Assembly: GCA_964400725.1 (NCBI GenBank)
Contig: CAYNVS010000011.1
Span: forward strand, 1-64,000
Source: CAYNVS01 sp964400725
Lineage (GTDB): Bacteria > Myxococcota_A > SURF-8 > CAYNVS01
Direction: 5' to 3'
DNA: 64,000 bases
The notes under the pieces were generated by a model. It saw only the letters and a program-made list of their open reading frames with translations. It was not told where the DNA came from and searched no databases. Shown one piece after another: positions 16,659 through 26,621 of this stretch (positions are counted from its first letter, which is position 1; the number at the start of each line of letters is the position of its first letter). The translations under genes were made by a program, and so were the position numbers.

Positions 16659-17660
16659 ATGAACATGAGAAAAATCGAAGAAAAAGGATACGGTTACAAC
16701 GGTAAAATCGCCGTCGTGGCGCTGGGCGGCAACGCTCTCAACCGCAAAGGCGAATCGGGCGATATTCACGCGCAGTTCGCCAACAGCCGCAAAACGGCGC
16801 GCCTTATATTAAAGCTCGTGATGGACGGTTACAAATTGGTGATTACTCACGGCAACGGCCCGCAGGTAGGCGACAGGATGATTCAGGTGGAAGCGGCTAT
16901 CGACAAAGTTCCCGACATTCCTCTTGGAGTGCTTGTCGCCGACACTCAGGGCGGCATGGGATACATGATTGAGCAGTGCATTCACAACGTAATGCGCCGC
17001 GAATTCAATATGTCGCGCCCTTATATCGCAACGGTTTTAACTCAGGTAATCGTAGATAAAAACGACCCGTCTATTCTTTCGCCTAGCAAGCCCATCGGTC
17101 CGTACTACTCCAAAGAGCAGGCCGAAAAAATGACGAAGGAACACAACTGGCAGATGGTTGAGGACTTAGGCCGCGGCGGCTGGCGCAGGGTCGTTCCTTC
17201 TCCGATTCCTAAAAAGATAGTTGAAACCGGCACTATCAAAGCGCTATTGGACGCCAACTTTATCGTAATAGCGTGCGGCGGAGGCGGCATTCCGGTCTAT
17301 AAAGAGGATGACGGATGGCTGGAAGGCGTTGACGCGGTGGTCGATAAAGACCGAGCAAGCGCGGTTTTGGCCGATTTCATAGGCGCCGACGAACTAATAA
17401 TTCTAACCGACGTGGACGCCGTCGCGATTAATTTCCGCAAGGAGAACCAACGATTTCTTTCCAAGATAGGCGTTCGCGAGCTTAAGAAATATTATGACGA
17501 AGGGCAGTTCCCCAAAGGGAGCATGGGACCGAAAATCGAAGGGGTTATACACTTTTTATCGAACAAGGACTGCGTCGCCCGCAAGGCTCTAATCACTTCT
17601 CCAGAAAAGACCGAGGACGCCTTTGCTGGGAGCGCCGGAACGTGGATAACGCAGGATTAG
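16659..17660 (+). CDS. arcC: Carbamate kinase
   Basis: 333 residues. Catalyses the reversible reaction ADP + carbamoyl phosphate to ATP + carbamate, the energy-yielding last step of arginine, citrulline or agmatine fermentation. Amino acid kinase-fold motifs are visible: VVALGGNALNRKGE at the N-terminus, THGNGPQVG, the carbamate kinase-specific QGGMGYMIEQ, ACGGGGIPV, VDKDRASAVLA and LTDVDAVAINF. Length matches the family (about 310-330). No strong ribosome-binding site precedes the ATG. It lies 62 nt upstream of ornithine carbamoyltransferase, as expected of a catabolic arcB-arcC pair, although no arginine deiminase is present in the window. Confidence 0.95.
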   Translation: MNMRKIEEKGYGYNGKIAVVALGGNALNRKGESGDIHAQFANSRKTARLILKLVMDGYKLVITHGNGPQVGDRMIQVEAAIDKVPDIPLGVLVADTQGGMGYMIEQCIHNVMRREFNMSRPYIATVLTQVIVDKNDPSILSPSKPIGPYYSKEQAEKMTKEHNWQMVEDLGRGGWRRVVPSPIPKKIVETGTIKALLDANFIVIACGGGGIPVYKEDDGWLEGVDAVVDKDRASAVLADFIGADELIILTDVDAVAINFRKENQRFLSKIGVRELKKYYDEGQFPKGSMGPKIEGVIHFLSNKDCVARKALITSPEKTEDAFAGSAGTWITQD

Positions 17661-17722
17661 AATTTAGGGTTGAATGTTGAAATTTTAATAGGCAAACTTT
17701 TAATTTTCAAGGAGGAAGAAAA

Positions 17723-18676
17723 ATGAATACGCCGCTCGGTTACAGCTTGAAGGGAAGACACGTCGTTTCTATCCGCGATTTGTCGCCCGAAGAATTCTAC
17801 CGCATACTTTACGTCGCCCGCGAGTTGAAGCACCGCAAACTTATGGGCGAAATGCCCAAAATTCTCGAAGGACGCACTCTTGGAATGATTTTCCAAAAGC
17901 CCTCGCTTCGCACGGTCGTTTCGTTTCAGGCGGCGATGAACCAGCTTGGCGGACACGCGCTTTACTTGGGCCCCGATCAAATTTCCATCGGAGTGCGCGA
18001 GACGACCGAGGACATTGCGATAGTGCTTTCCGGTTTCGTGGACGGCATTATGGCGCGCGTCTTCGGACATCAAATTGTGGTAGATTTAGCCAAATATTCG
18101 CAGGTTTCAGTAATCAACGGCCTTTCGGACTACGAGCACCCGTGCCAGATTTTAGGCGACTTTTTAACCGTGCTTGAACGCAAGCAGACCTTAAAAGGTT
18201 TGAAGCTGGCGTTCATCGGCGACGGCAACAACGTGGCAAATTCTCTGGCCTTTGCCTGCGCCAGACTCGGAATGCAGTTTGTAATCGCCTCGCCCGAAGG
18301 TTACGAGATGGAAAAGAGCGTGCTGGAAAACTGCAAGGCCGACGCAGCGCTGTTCAGCTCCGGCGGGGAAGCCGTTCAAGTTCGCGATCCAAAGGAAGCG
18401 GCCAAGGACGCCGACGTTATTTACACCGACGTTTGGGCCAGCATGGGACAGGAAAAAGAGAAGGAAGCCCGTAAAAAGGCTTTCGCCAATTACATCGTCT
18501 CAAAAGAACTGCTTTCGCATTCCCGCCCCGACTGCATGGTTCTGCACTGCCTACCCGCGCATTACGGCGAAGAGATTGAAGCGGGCATTCCCTACGATAT
18601 GCGCAGCGCCATTTACCCGGAAGCCGAGAACAGACTGCACGCGGAGAAAGCGGTTCTCGCGCTTACGATGAGATAG
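17723..18676 (+). CDS. Ornithine carbamoyltransferase (catabolic ArcB or ArgF type)
   Basis: 317 residues, the usual length. Interconverts ornithine + carbamoyl phosphate and citrulline. Motifs: KPSLRTVVSFQ (carbamoyl-phosphate loop), MARVFGHQ, SDYEHPCQILGD, YTDVWASMGQE (ornithine-binding SMG loop) and VLHCLPAHYGEE. The SMG loop and HCLPA identify the ornithine rather than aspartate branch. The phosphate loop differs from the common STRTR: Leu replaces Thr (seen in some OTCs) and the second Arg is Val, which is unusual. Start ATG lies behind AAGGAGG. With carbamate kinase directly upstream, a catabolic direction (citrulline to ornithine plus ATP) is likely, but anabolic use cannot be excluded. 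Confidence 0.92.
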   Translation: MNTPLGYSLKGRHVVSIRDLSPEEFYRILYVARELKHRKLMGEMPKILEGRTLGMIFQKPSLRTVVSFQAAMNQLGGHALYLGPDQISIGVRETTEDIAIVLSGFVDGIMARVFGHQIVVDLAKYSQVSVINGLSDYEHPCQILGDFLTVLERKQTLKGLKLAFIGDGNNVANSLAFACARLGMQFVIASPEGYEMEKSVLENCKADAALFSSGGEAVQVRDPKEAAKDADVIYTDVWASMGQEKEKEARKKAFANYIVSKELLSHSRPDCMVLHCLPAHYGEEIEAGIPYDMRSAIYPEAENRLHAEKAVLALTMR

Positions 18677-18709
18677 ATTTTGCAGTATTTCTAACCAATT
18701 TAAATATGA

Positions 18710-18740
18710 ATCCCTCTTCCAGCGCGAAGAGGGATTTTTT
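18710..18740 (+). terminator. Rho-independent terminator after the OTC gene
   Basis: ATCCCTCTTC pairs perfectly with GAAGAGGGAT around CAGCGC and is followed by TTTTT. The same stem arms recur in the terminator at 32825. Confidence 0.92.
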
Positions 18741-18905
18741 ATTTGGGGCATAGTCGCATCTCTAATCGTCTGGCCAAATTCGCGGCAAACGCCAGAGGCT
18801 ATAAGGTGAAAAGCGTCAGCCTCGCCGTCTGTATATCAAAATCATATCATATTTTATTTTGTATAAACTGTTGCGTTTTGTTTTCATTTATAATAATCTG
18901 ACCAA

Positions 18906-19850
18906 ATGAAAAAGATTATTTTTATAATATTAATTTTCGCATTCGTCCCGTCCGCGGCGCTCGCGCTAGACGGCTACGAAGATTTTTACGTTCCATCCGG
19001 AATCGGTTCAATGGGGTTGGCGGGAGTTTCCAGCGCCGTCAAGAACGAGGCGGTTCACGTCAATCCTGCCGCTCTTACCGCCGATCCCTCGTACACGCTC
19101 GATTTTACAAGCTCGCTTTCGCTCGACGTCAAGCATTACCCCGTAGGAATTAATCTATACGACGGAGTTACCAACCATTTCCTTTGCACGCATATCGGAT
19201 TCGTCTTCGCCAACGAGGAAAACGGCAGGCACTATTCTTTCAGACTGGGGCTTGGAGTGCCGATTGTTGATAAAATCCTTTCCGTAGGGGTGGGCGGCAA
19301 ATGGATTTGGGCTTCCCTTAAGGATAAGGACGCCACGCATAAACTCGGCCTCGACGTCGGGCTGCTGATCGAGCCTGGCGCCGGAATTAGACTCGGATTT
19401 GCGGTTAAAAACGTCGCAGAACGCTATCTCGACGAGCACGGAAAGAGCTTCACCAGCGGCGTTTCTTGGAATTCAAAATGGGTCGTAATAGCCGCCGACT
19501 ACACGCTTTACTACGCTTTGCCGCTCACCGGCGAAGAGAAAAAAGGCTCTTCCGTACAAACCGGCCTTCAGATAAACATAGCTTGGTTTATTCTGCGCGG
19601 CGGCTACCGGTACGGCGATTACGACGATTCTCACGCCGTTACCGCGGGGCTAGGCTTAAAATTTAAAGTATGGGAATTCGGCGCGGGGTATTTTCACACG
19701 ATTTCTACGAAAGCCAAAGCTCTCGACATCGATTCGATGCGGAATTTGATGTTCAATATGCGTTTGAACTTCGATGAGGCTCTCGGCGGCGAAGACGACT
19801 CTGACTTGGGCGGGCCGTCTTTCTCCGGCGAAGGCGAGTCGTCTTGGTAG
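18906..19850 (+). CDS. PorV/UPF0164-like outer-membrane beta-barrel protein
   Basis: 314 residues. A signal peptide (KKIIFIILIFAFVPSAALA) is followed by the hallmark N-terminus of PorV/PorQ/UPF0164-type barrels: GIGSMGLAGVSSAVKNEA and VNPAALTADP. The rest alternates polar and hydrophobic residues typical of beta strands, with Gly/aromatic girdle motifs such as LRGGYRYGDYDD. The tail (about residues 290-314) is acidic and Ser-rich rather than ending in an aromatic residue, as in many PorV relatives. No Shine-Dalgarno is visible, but a TATAAT lies at 18889-18894, so the transcript may have an extremely short leader. The giant lipoprotein follows, apparently from its own promoter. Its transport role is unknown. 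Confidence 0.72.
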   Translation: MKKIIFIILIFAFVPSAALALDGYEDFYVPSGIGSMGLAGVSSAVKNEAVHVNPAALTADPSYTLDFTSSLSLDVKHYPVGINLYDGVTNHFLCTHIGFVFANEENGRHYSFRLGLGVPIVDKILSVGVGGKWIWASLKDKDATHKLGLDVGLLIEPGAGIRLGFAVKNVAERYLDEHGKSFTSGVSWNSKWVVIAADYTLYYALPLTGEEKKGSSVQTGLQINIAWFILRGGYRYGDYDDSHAVTAGLGLKFKVWEFGAGYFHTISTKAKALDIDSMRNLMFNMRLNFDEALGGEDDSDLGGPSFSGEGESSW

Positions 19851-19973
19851 CGCAAACTCGCCGCTTTGGCGCTTGAGTCGCCCTTCTAAATTTTGCCGTA
19901 ATTACAACGAGTAATTTAATTAGGTTGCGCCGGGCGAAAGCCGGTCTGTATTCTAAAAAGCGAAATAATATTC

Positions 19974-20001
19974 TTGAAATTTATAGAAAAATTTATAATA
20001 A
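19974..20001 (+). promoter_or_regulatory. Candidate promoter of the giant EGF-like lipoprotein
   Basis: TTGAAA (19974-19979) and TAATAA (19996-20001) are 16 nt apart in an A/T-rich stretch. An overlapping TATAAT at 19994 would give a short 14-nt spacer. Confidence 0.4.
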
Positions 20002-20045
20002 TATTTTCTGTGCGAGAGAATAACTATTGAGAAAGGCAAGGACTT

Positions 20046-23000
20046 ATGAAAAAAACAATAGTTTTGTCGTTATTGGCGTTGGCCGCGGTAGTTATGGCGG
20101 CCGCGATGTTCGGCTGCTCTAAAGGCGGAGACGCCAAAAACATAGCCGAAGGGCTTGAGGACGCTCTTACCGATTCGATGGACTTTGAGAACGGCCAAAA
20201 GGTTGACGGAGCTCCGCCCGAAGGCAGCGCTTCGACCGACGCCCCGCAGATTGAAAGCGTTGTAATGCCGGAAGAATTTGTGGCGGGCGAACCTTTCACC
20301 ATTTTCATTACTACCAAATTTGCGACGGTTGCCGACATTGAAAAAACGGCCGTCGCGGTGGAAAACGCAAAGAGCCACATAATAGTAACCCAGCCTGCGG
20401 TAGAAGTTACCGGCGGCGGCGAAGTCAGGCTTTACGGAATTCTGCAAATTAACGACAAACTTCTTGACAAGAGCTTCAATATTAAATTTTCGCTGGGAAG
20501 CAAAGTCGGCAAATACGGCCTTTATCACACTAAGTCGATGAAAATTTCGCCGGTAAAGGCGGCGGGAAACCCGGCCGAGCTTGCTAAGAAGGCGTTGGAG
20601 GACGTCCAAGTAGCTCAGTCGGCGACTTGGGTGGACGGCGAGCGTCCCGCCGGCGACGGCTCTCCGAGCGCGCCGCAAATCGACTCCATCAACGCGCCTT
20701 CGGCGGTCGTTTTAGGGCAGTCGTTCGACGTTTCGCTTTATTCTTCAAACGTCGAAGATCCGACCAAAGTTTCGGCGGTTATTATGGGCTCGCCCAAGCT
20801 GCCCGGTTTTTGGCGCATAACCGGATTCCAAACGATTGAAGTTCCCGCCGCAAAGGTTTACGCGCCCAAGGCGGCCAAACGTTACGCGTTCGTCGTAACG
20901 GTGGTAATCAACAAACTTCCCGCGGCGAATTATCAACCCGTATTTATTTGGGCGCTTCAAACCGTTGGAGGCGAGGCCGGCGCTTACTATCCGTGGCAGA
21001 TGACGCTCGACAACAATCCGGCCGACGGCGACGAGGAGAAAGAGGCTGAATACGACGAGGAAGCGGGCGAAGAGATAGCGGAAGAAATAACGGAGGAAAT
21101 AGTCGATGAGGCGGTTCAAGAGGAAGAACCGGCAGAGGAACAGCCCGTCGAAGAAGAGATTGAAGAAGAGTCGGAACCGGAAATAAATCTGTGCGACCCC
21201 GATCCCTGCAACGGACACGGCGAATGCGCGCCCGCTACCGGCGCGTGCCTGTGCTCGGACGCTTACGACGGCGACAAGTGCGACAAATGCGCCGAAGGCC
21301 GCGCAGTCTATCCTGAGTGCGTTGCATGGCCGCCCGCCGAGCCTTGGTACGACAATAAAACGTGCAATCTTCCCGCGTGCGACGCGGAAAACGGAACCGT
21401 AACCTTCGACGCGGGCGGAAAGTGGATACGTATGACAAGCACCGTCGCGACCACCTGCCCCGGAATGATACGGAACTACGGCGACCCGCGGGTGAAGCCC
21501 GGAGCCGTTTCCGTCAACGCTCCGATACCGCTTGGATTGAAGGGAAACTGCATTTACGAACCTGAAAGCGAAACGCTTATTACCGGCTCGTACAAAGAAA
21601 ACGTCGGCGTTTACTGCGTCGCCAGAGACGAAGACTCGAACTCAAGCCGCGTCGAGACAGCCGTTTTGTATCACGAAGGCGCGATTGCCGACGGATCGGG
21701 AATTATTCTCCTGAATAATCTTCCTGAATTTCTCTCCACTAAAGAATGCCAAGTCGTAATGGATATTAAATTGCTGCGCATAGGCGGCGAACCGTGCGAG
21801 AGCGACCCGTGCAACGGCCGCGGAATATGCAACCCGGACGACGGCGGAAAGTGCATATGCGGAACGCCTTACGCGGGCGACGACTGCTCTCAGTGCGCGC
21901 CGGGATACCAGGACAACAATGAGGACGGAACTTGCGAGCCGGATTGCGAAACGGCTTTGAAATGGATGATTTGCAATCCCGAAAACCCGAAGTGCGACGA
22001 TTCGAGCGGAACGCCGATGTGCGACTGCGGCGAAGGAATGCAGGATTACGACGAGAACGGCGTATGCGCGCCGGCCTGCACGCCGGAGTTCTGCAATGGA
22101 AACGGCGAATGTTACGATTATAATGGCAGCGCGGTCTGCTACTGCAATACCGGTTGGGCTCCGCCTCAGTGCGGCGCATGCGACGAAGGCTACGCCGGCT
22201 CCGACTGCCACCAAGACTGGTGCTCCGTAAACGAATGCCAAAACAACGGTTACTGTATGGACGAAAAATGTCAATGCCCCGAAGGGTTCCGCGGTACATT
22301 CTGCGAAGTTCCGCCGGCCAAGCCTTTCGGCTTCGAGCTCTTTTACGACAGAGGGGACGTTCGCAGTTTTGAATTAATAGGAATGAGCGGCGACGACGCC
22401 GGCTCCAAAAAGCTGTGCGGTTTGTGGCGTTACGTTGGCCGCGGAGGAGAGAATGAAACGAAGAAAAGCGGCGGGAATTACGCTCTGGATGCGCGCAGCG
22501 TTATCGCCGAATGCTACGACGGCGAGAGCTGGACTGCGATTCCTACCAACTTTTATTACGAAGACAACGTAAAAATGGTCGTCAAGGGGGACGATATTTA
22601 CTTCGTCGCAAGCGGCGAAGGTTTGATGCTTGTTCGGTACCGCGACGGAGAATTCGATAATTTAGGCGCGAGATTAAGCGGCTACTATGCATTGAACATG
22701 TTTAAAGGTAACGGCGCGTATTTTTACGTCGTAACGTACGGTTACATGAGCGACAGCGGATACGTCTATAGGCTGATAAAAATAGACCCGGAAGAAGGGA
22801 CGAGCGAAACTATAATGACGGTTCCGGCCAACGTCGGCGGAATGTCAGGCGAATATAAACTTAAAGAATTCGGCGACGAAGGCTCTCCGATGCTTTTGGC
22901 TCCGTTTACAATCGCCAAAGGCTATAACGACGAGGACGTTATTGTCGCGCTTACTCCTTCGGGCGTCGTGAAAACTCTTGACGGCGAGACGATTGACGCG

Positions 23001-26000
23001 CTCTTCGATTACTCGGTGTACGATGAATACAAACTGTTGCCGGTCGGCATTTACGGCGACTCGATTGATAATTTATGGATGTTCGGCGTCGATTACTCTT
23101 ATTCCGCGGTGATGAGCCGTTATACGAACGGCTCTTGGACGCACTTTAACGTTGGCATAAATCTTCAATTCTATGGAATGAACGGCGCGGCGCCGACGGT
23201 TCAGCCGATAAATCCTAATCTTGTTATCGGCACGTTCAGCGACAAAATAGTCGCATTAATTCCCTACGACGATACTGCCAAGAATTCGGTAATTCAAAGC
23301 ATTCCTAAATTCATTCCATTGGATTACGACGCTTACGCCGGTTCCCAGACTTATTGGCACGTTTCGACTTCGGGCGGCGTTTATCTTTCGATCGGCAACG
23401 TTATCGAGAAATTTAACGACGATTACCGCGCCCAAAAAGAGTATTCTTTTGCGCTCGACAAATTCTTCGGAACGGAAGTAGGCAAATTCAACGCCTACGG
23501 TCTCGTATCCAATAAAGGAAGATACTCCCCGTGCGTCGTTACCGCCGACTTCTACCGCGAGAAAATGCTTACGCAGTGCTACGACAAGGAAACGCGCCTG
23601 TGGAGCGTTCCGACGGCGGAGGACGAAATATTCCCCGGCGACAATGATCCGACTCGGTTCTTCGTCTCCGATTCCGGCATAGTTTACTATTACGGCGAGG
23701 TAAACGGCGTTAGCGGTTATCTTTTTGCAAAAGAGCCGGGCGCGGAATGGGTCGCCGTAGGAATCGACGGAATGGATTTCAACGGATGGCGTCCCGAGTA
23801 CGCCGCCAAAGGAAACGGCGACACCTGCGTTCTTACCGTCATATCCAATCAAACCTCGGCCAGAAACGTATATATGGTCGATTTGATTAACCGCAGCGCC
23901 GCGCTGATTAAATCGTTCGGAAGCGAAGACCCAACCTTGACCGATATATTCGTGCCGGAGGCTTCCGCTCCGGCCGTCGGCTTGAAGAACGGCTTCCCGC
24001 AGGACGTTTTCTTCTCTATGAGCGACGGCATTCACATTTTGCGCGGAGGAACGGAATGGACGAGCGAAGCGAACTCCGATTCCTTTAATTTAACTTTTCC
24101 CGTTCGCTCGATTACCGGAACGTCTCCAAACAACGTTTGGGCTATGACTACCGGATATGAAACAGGCTCCGTAACGCTGCTGCGTTGGGACGGCGCCGGC
24201 TGGACGCAGTTCGACCTTAGTTTGTGGGCGGATTCAGTCGTCGGCTCTATTTTTGCGGTTGACAGATACAACGTATTTATTCCCTTCATGGGAGGAACCG
24301 CATGGGTGAAATTCCCCAACGCCGATTTGCGCCGAAACTACGCAAACCCCAGCTACGTAACCGACGAAAACATTACATTCATCGACCCGCTCTCCACTAT
24401 GCCGCTGAAGTATTTCGGCTCCGACCTCGAAAATCTGTCGGCCTTCACGCTAAATACGGTCGAGACGCTTGTCAAGAACGACGTTCCGCCCGACGGAGAC
24501 GTCGATCCGATTGAGCCGGTCGGCGGTTTCTCCGTAATATTCGACGGCAACGCCAGCGAGCCGCACGCTTCTATCAGTTTAACTGCAGGCGGCTCGAACG
24601 CTTACGCCGATGTATGTTTTTTCGGTTATGCCGACGACGCGGGAATAATTTCCTGTTATAAAAACGAGTGGTTCAATCCGTCCATGCCCGATGGTTTGAA
24701 CGGAATTAACGCCTTGGCTTTGAACGAAGCCGGTTTGTACGCGTACGGCTTCGGAGAGCAATACGATTTGTGGCTTTACGACTTTGCCGCGCAGAGTTGG
24801 TCGCCGGTGGATTTCGCTCCGTACGATAAACAGCGCATTCAGTCCAGAGTTAAAATGACCGTCGCGCCCGCAAGCCGCAACGCGGTATTCCTGCTGACCC
24901 AGGACTACGATTATGTATATGTCATCTACAGAGTAGATCCGTCGCAGCATACGGCGGCGCAATCTTCTTACGGCGTTTATTTTGACGGCTCTATAACCGA
25001 ATTTGAAGCTGCGGCCGACCCGAACTCGCAGGATTCCCCGATTTATCTTTTTGTTGCGACGAACTACGGAATTTTCGCCTCGGCCAGCTTGGAAGATTTC
25101 GTTTTCTCGATTCAATCTTCGGATTTGCGATCCATGACGGCGATGCCGCTGTGGAGCTCCGACGACCCCAAGAACGTGTGGACGGCCGGATTCCTCCCCG
25201 CGGATGGTTCGTTGGCTCTGGCGCAGTTTAACGGAAGCGCATGGAAGGGGTACCGCACAAACTATCTTATGTCCGAACGCTCCGGCGTCAGCGTTTGGAA
25301 TTCCGGCTCCAAGGCGGTCTTCTATTACGGCGGCGGGTTCTATCTGTACGACCTTGCGACCGTTATTAACGGCTACGGTCAAACCGCGCAAATTCCTTCC
25401 GATGCGACGGGTTTCTCTTACGCTCCCAAATATTACGGAAAGACGCTTGAAGGTTTATACGCGGCGAGCGGCGCGGTTATTATGAAATTCAACTCGTCTT
25501 ACGTTCCCGTTGACGGCGACATAGACGGCGATGCCGACGAAGAGGAACTCCCCGACAACCTCGGCGGCTCATGCTCGTACGGCGCGTCCGTTTCGTATTG
25601 CGAGGACGAAAATACCTTCGCAGTATGCAGCTATGCGTACAACCGCTGGATGTACGAATCCTGCTCCGAGATAGGCGAGGGGTATTTCTGCAGTTCCTGC
25701 CCGGCTTACGGCGGAAGAGAAGTGGTTGGAACGCTTGGCAAAAACCAAATACCCGCGGCGGCGATGGGTTGCGCGAAAGAGTGCGCGGGCAACGGAAGAC
25801 CGTACTGCAACGGGAACGTTCTTATAACGTGCGATTTGGCCTGCGGCCGTTATATAGTCAACAATGAAACCAACTGCGAATATATGCAGATGGTCTGCGG
25901 AACGGGAACGACCGGAACCGCGGACTGCGTATTCCCGTCGGTTGACGGCGATACGGACGAGGAGGATACGCCGGTTCACACCGGTCTGTTTGAGGAGTTT

Positions 26001-26621
26001 ACTTGGAATTCCAAAACTACCGGCGGGGATGTCGGGTGTTTCGACTGCTCCAACGGACAGCCGAACACGACTTCTTACGCCGAATGGAGCGCGGCTCATT
26101 ACTTCACGGGCCCGGATTCGATTCGCATGTACGCTTACGGAGACAATGGCGGAGTCTGCGGCAGGGACTATTACACCTGCAAAGACAACTATCTGATGTT
26201 CTCCAATCTTCCGGTCAAGCCCGACTACATTACGTTCTATTATTACGCGCCCAACATACCCTTCGATAACAGATTTGGCGCGAGCGCCACGTTTTACGCG
26301 GCCGACAACTCGAACGCGCTTGGAGAGCCGTTGTTCAGCGTTTTATGCGACGTTGACGGCTCGCAATGCTCCGGTCCCGCAAATATAATGTCCGCGTGCG
26401 CGACGCCGGTTACGGGAGCCGACGGCTTTACTTGGTGCAAAAAAACGATGGCTTGGCCTGCGCAGCTGGTTTCTCCTCCGTTCGGCGCGCACTTCGGCAT
26501 TTACGGCTGGCGCTGGGATCAAGGCGGGCAAGACTCTGTAGTCGAACTATATCTCGACGAAATTTGCATTTCGGATGCGGACGGGAAGTGCATTCCTATG
26601 GCCGACGGCGACGAGGACTAG
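20046..26621 (+). CDS. Giant multidomain lipoprotein with EGF-like repeats
   Basis: 2191 residues. The signal ends in the lipobox AAMFGC (Cys near residue 24), so it is lipid-anchored and probably surface-exposed. Two related beta-rich domains (about 55-180 and 205-320, both opening with PQI(E/D)S and FxVxL-type strands) precede an acidic Glu-rich stalk (about 325-380). EGF-like repeats lie near 381-415 (CDPDPCNGHGECAPATGACL), 583-620, 677-712 and 725-755 (CQCPEGFRGTFC), with other Cys pairs between. Residues about 760-1815 look like long beta-propeller material with repeated W-x-hydrophobic blades. An Asp-Gly-Asp stalk near 1821 leads to a Cys-rich segment, a second stalk near 1966 and a C-terminal jelly-roll-like domain. 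Function unknown; an adhesin or large binding protein is plausible. Confidence 0.75.
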   Translation: MKKTIVLSLLALAAVVMAAAMFGCSKGGDAKNIAEGLEDALTDSMDFENGQKVDGAPPEGSASTDAPQIESVVMPEEFVAGEPFTIFITTKFATVADIEKTAVAVENAKSHIIVTQPAVEVTGGGEVRLYGILQINDKLLDKSFNIKFSLGSKVGKYGLYHTKSMKISPVKAAGNPAELAKKALEDVQVAQSATWVDGERPAGDGSPSAPQIDSINAPSAVVLGQSFDVSLYSSNVEDPTKVSAVIMGSPKLPGFWRITGFQTIEVPAAKVYAPKAAKRYAFVVTVVINKLPAANYQPVFIWALQTVGGEAGAYYPWQMTLDNNPADGDEEKEAEYDEEAGEEIAEEITEEIVDEAVQEEEPAEEQPVEEEIEEESEPEINLCDPDPCNGHGECAPATGACLCSDAYDGDKCDKCAEGRAVYPECVAWPPAEPWYDNKTCNLPACDAENGTVTFDAGGKWIRMTSTVATTCPGMIRNYGDPRVKPGAVSVNAPIPLGLKGNCIYEPESETLITGSYKENVGVYCVARDEDSNSSRVETAVLYHEGAIADGSGIILLNNLPEFLSTKECQVVMDIKLLRIGGEPCESDPCNGRGICNPDDGGKCICGTPYAGDDCSQCAPGYQDNNEDGTCEPDCETALKWMICNPENPKCDDSSGTPMCDCGEGMQDYDENGVCAPACTPEFCNGNGECYDYNGSAVCYCNTGWAPPQCGACDEGYAGSDCHQDWCSVNECQNNGYCMDEKCQCPEGFRGTFCEVPPAKPFGFELFYDRGDVRSFELIGMSGDDAGSKKLCGLWRYVGRGGENETKKSGGNYALDARSVIAECYDGESWTAIPTNFYYEDNVKMVVKGDDIYFVASGEGLMLVRYRDGEFDNLGARLSGYYALNMFKGNGAYFYVVTYGYMSDSGYVYRLIKIDPEEGTSETIMTVPANVGGMSGEYKLKEFGDEGSPMLLAPFTIAKGYNDEDVIVALTPSGVVKTLDGETIDALFDYSVYDEYKLLPVGIYGDSIDNLWMFGVDYSYSAVMSRYTNGSWTHFNVGINLQFYGMNGAAPTVQPINPNLVIGTFSDKIVALIPYDDTAKNSVIQSIPKFIPLDYDAYAGSQTYWHVSTSGGVYLSIGNVIEKFNDDYRAQKEYSFALDKFFGTEVGKFNAYGLVSNKGRYSPCVVTADFYREKMLTQCYDKETRLWSVPTAEDEIFPGDNDPTRFFVSDSGIVYYYGEVNGVSGYLFAKEPGAEWVAVGIDGMDFNGWRPEYAAKGNGDTCVLTVISNQTSARNVYMVDLINRSAALIKSFGSEDPTLTDIFVPEASAPAVGLKNGFPQDVFFSMSDGIHILRGGTEWTSEANSDSFNLTFPVRSITGTSPNNVWAMTTGYETGSVTLLRWDGAGWTQFDLSLWADSVVGSIFAVDRYNVFIPFMGGTAWVKFPNADLRRNYANPSYVTDENITFIDPLSTMPLKYFGSDLENLSAFTLNTVETLVKNDVPPDGDVDPIEPVGGFSVIFDGNASEPHASISLTAGGSNAYADVCFFGYADDAGIISCYKNEWFNPSMPDGLNGINALALNEAGLYAYGFGEQYDLWLYDFAAQSWSPVDFAPYDKQRIQSRVKMTVAPASRNAVFLLTQDYDYVYVIYRVDPSQHTAAQSSYGVYFDGSITEFEAAADPNSQDSPIYLFVATNYGIFASASLEDFVFSIQSSDLRSMTAMPLWSSDDPKNVWTAGFLPADGSLALAQFNGSAWKGYRTNYLMSERSGVSVWNSGSKAVFYYGGGFYLYDLATVINGYGQTAQIPSDATGFSYAPKYYGKTLEGLYAASGAVIMKFNSSYVPVDGDIDGDADEEELPDNLGGSCSYGASVSYCEDENTFAVCSYAYNRWMYESCSEIGEGYFCSSCPAYGGREVVGTLGKNQIPAAAMGCAKECAGNGRPYCNGNVLITCDLACGRYIVNNETNCEYMQMVCGTGTTGTADCVFPSVDGDTDEEDTPVHTGLFEEFTWNSKTTGGDVGCFDCSNGQPNTTSYAEWSAAHYFTGPDSIRMYAYGDNGGVCGRDYYTCKDNYLMFSNLPVKPDYITFYYYAPNIPFDNRFGASATFYAADNSNALGEPLFSVLCDVDGSQCSGPANIMSACATPVTGADGFTWCKKTMAWPAQLVSPPFGAHFGIYGWRWDQGGQDSVVELYLDEICISDADGKCIPMADGDED

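Noticed and set aside
17723..18676. YgeW-type knotted carbamoyltransferase of the purine-degradation cluster
   Set aside because: The protein has the ornithine-binding SMG loop and HCLPA motif and the normal OTC length; the ygeX/Y and hydantoinase neighbours are absent.
21180..22320. CRISPR or other DNA repeat array in the Cys-rich region of the giant lipoprotein
   Set aside because: The periodicity is at protein level (EGF-like repeats); the DNA copies differ and have no regular spacers.
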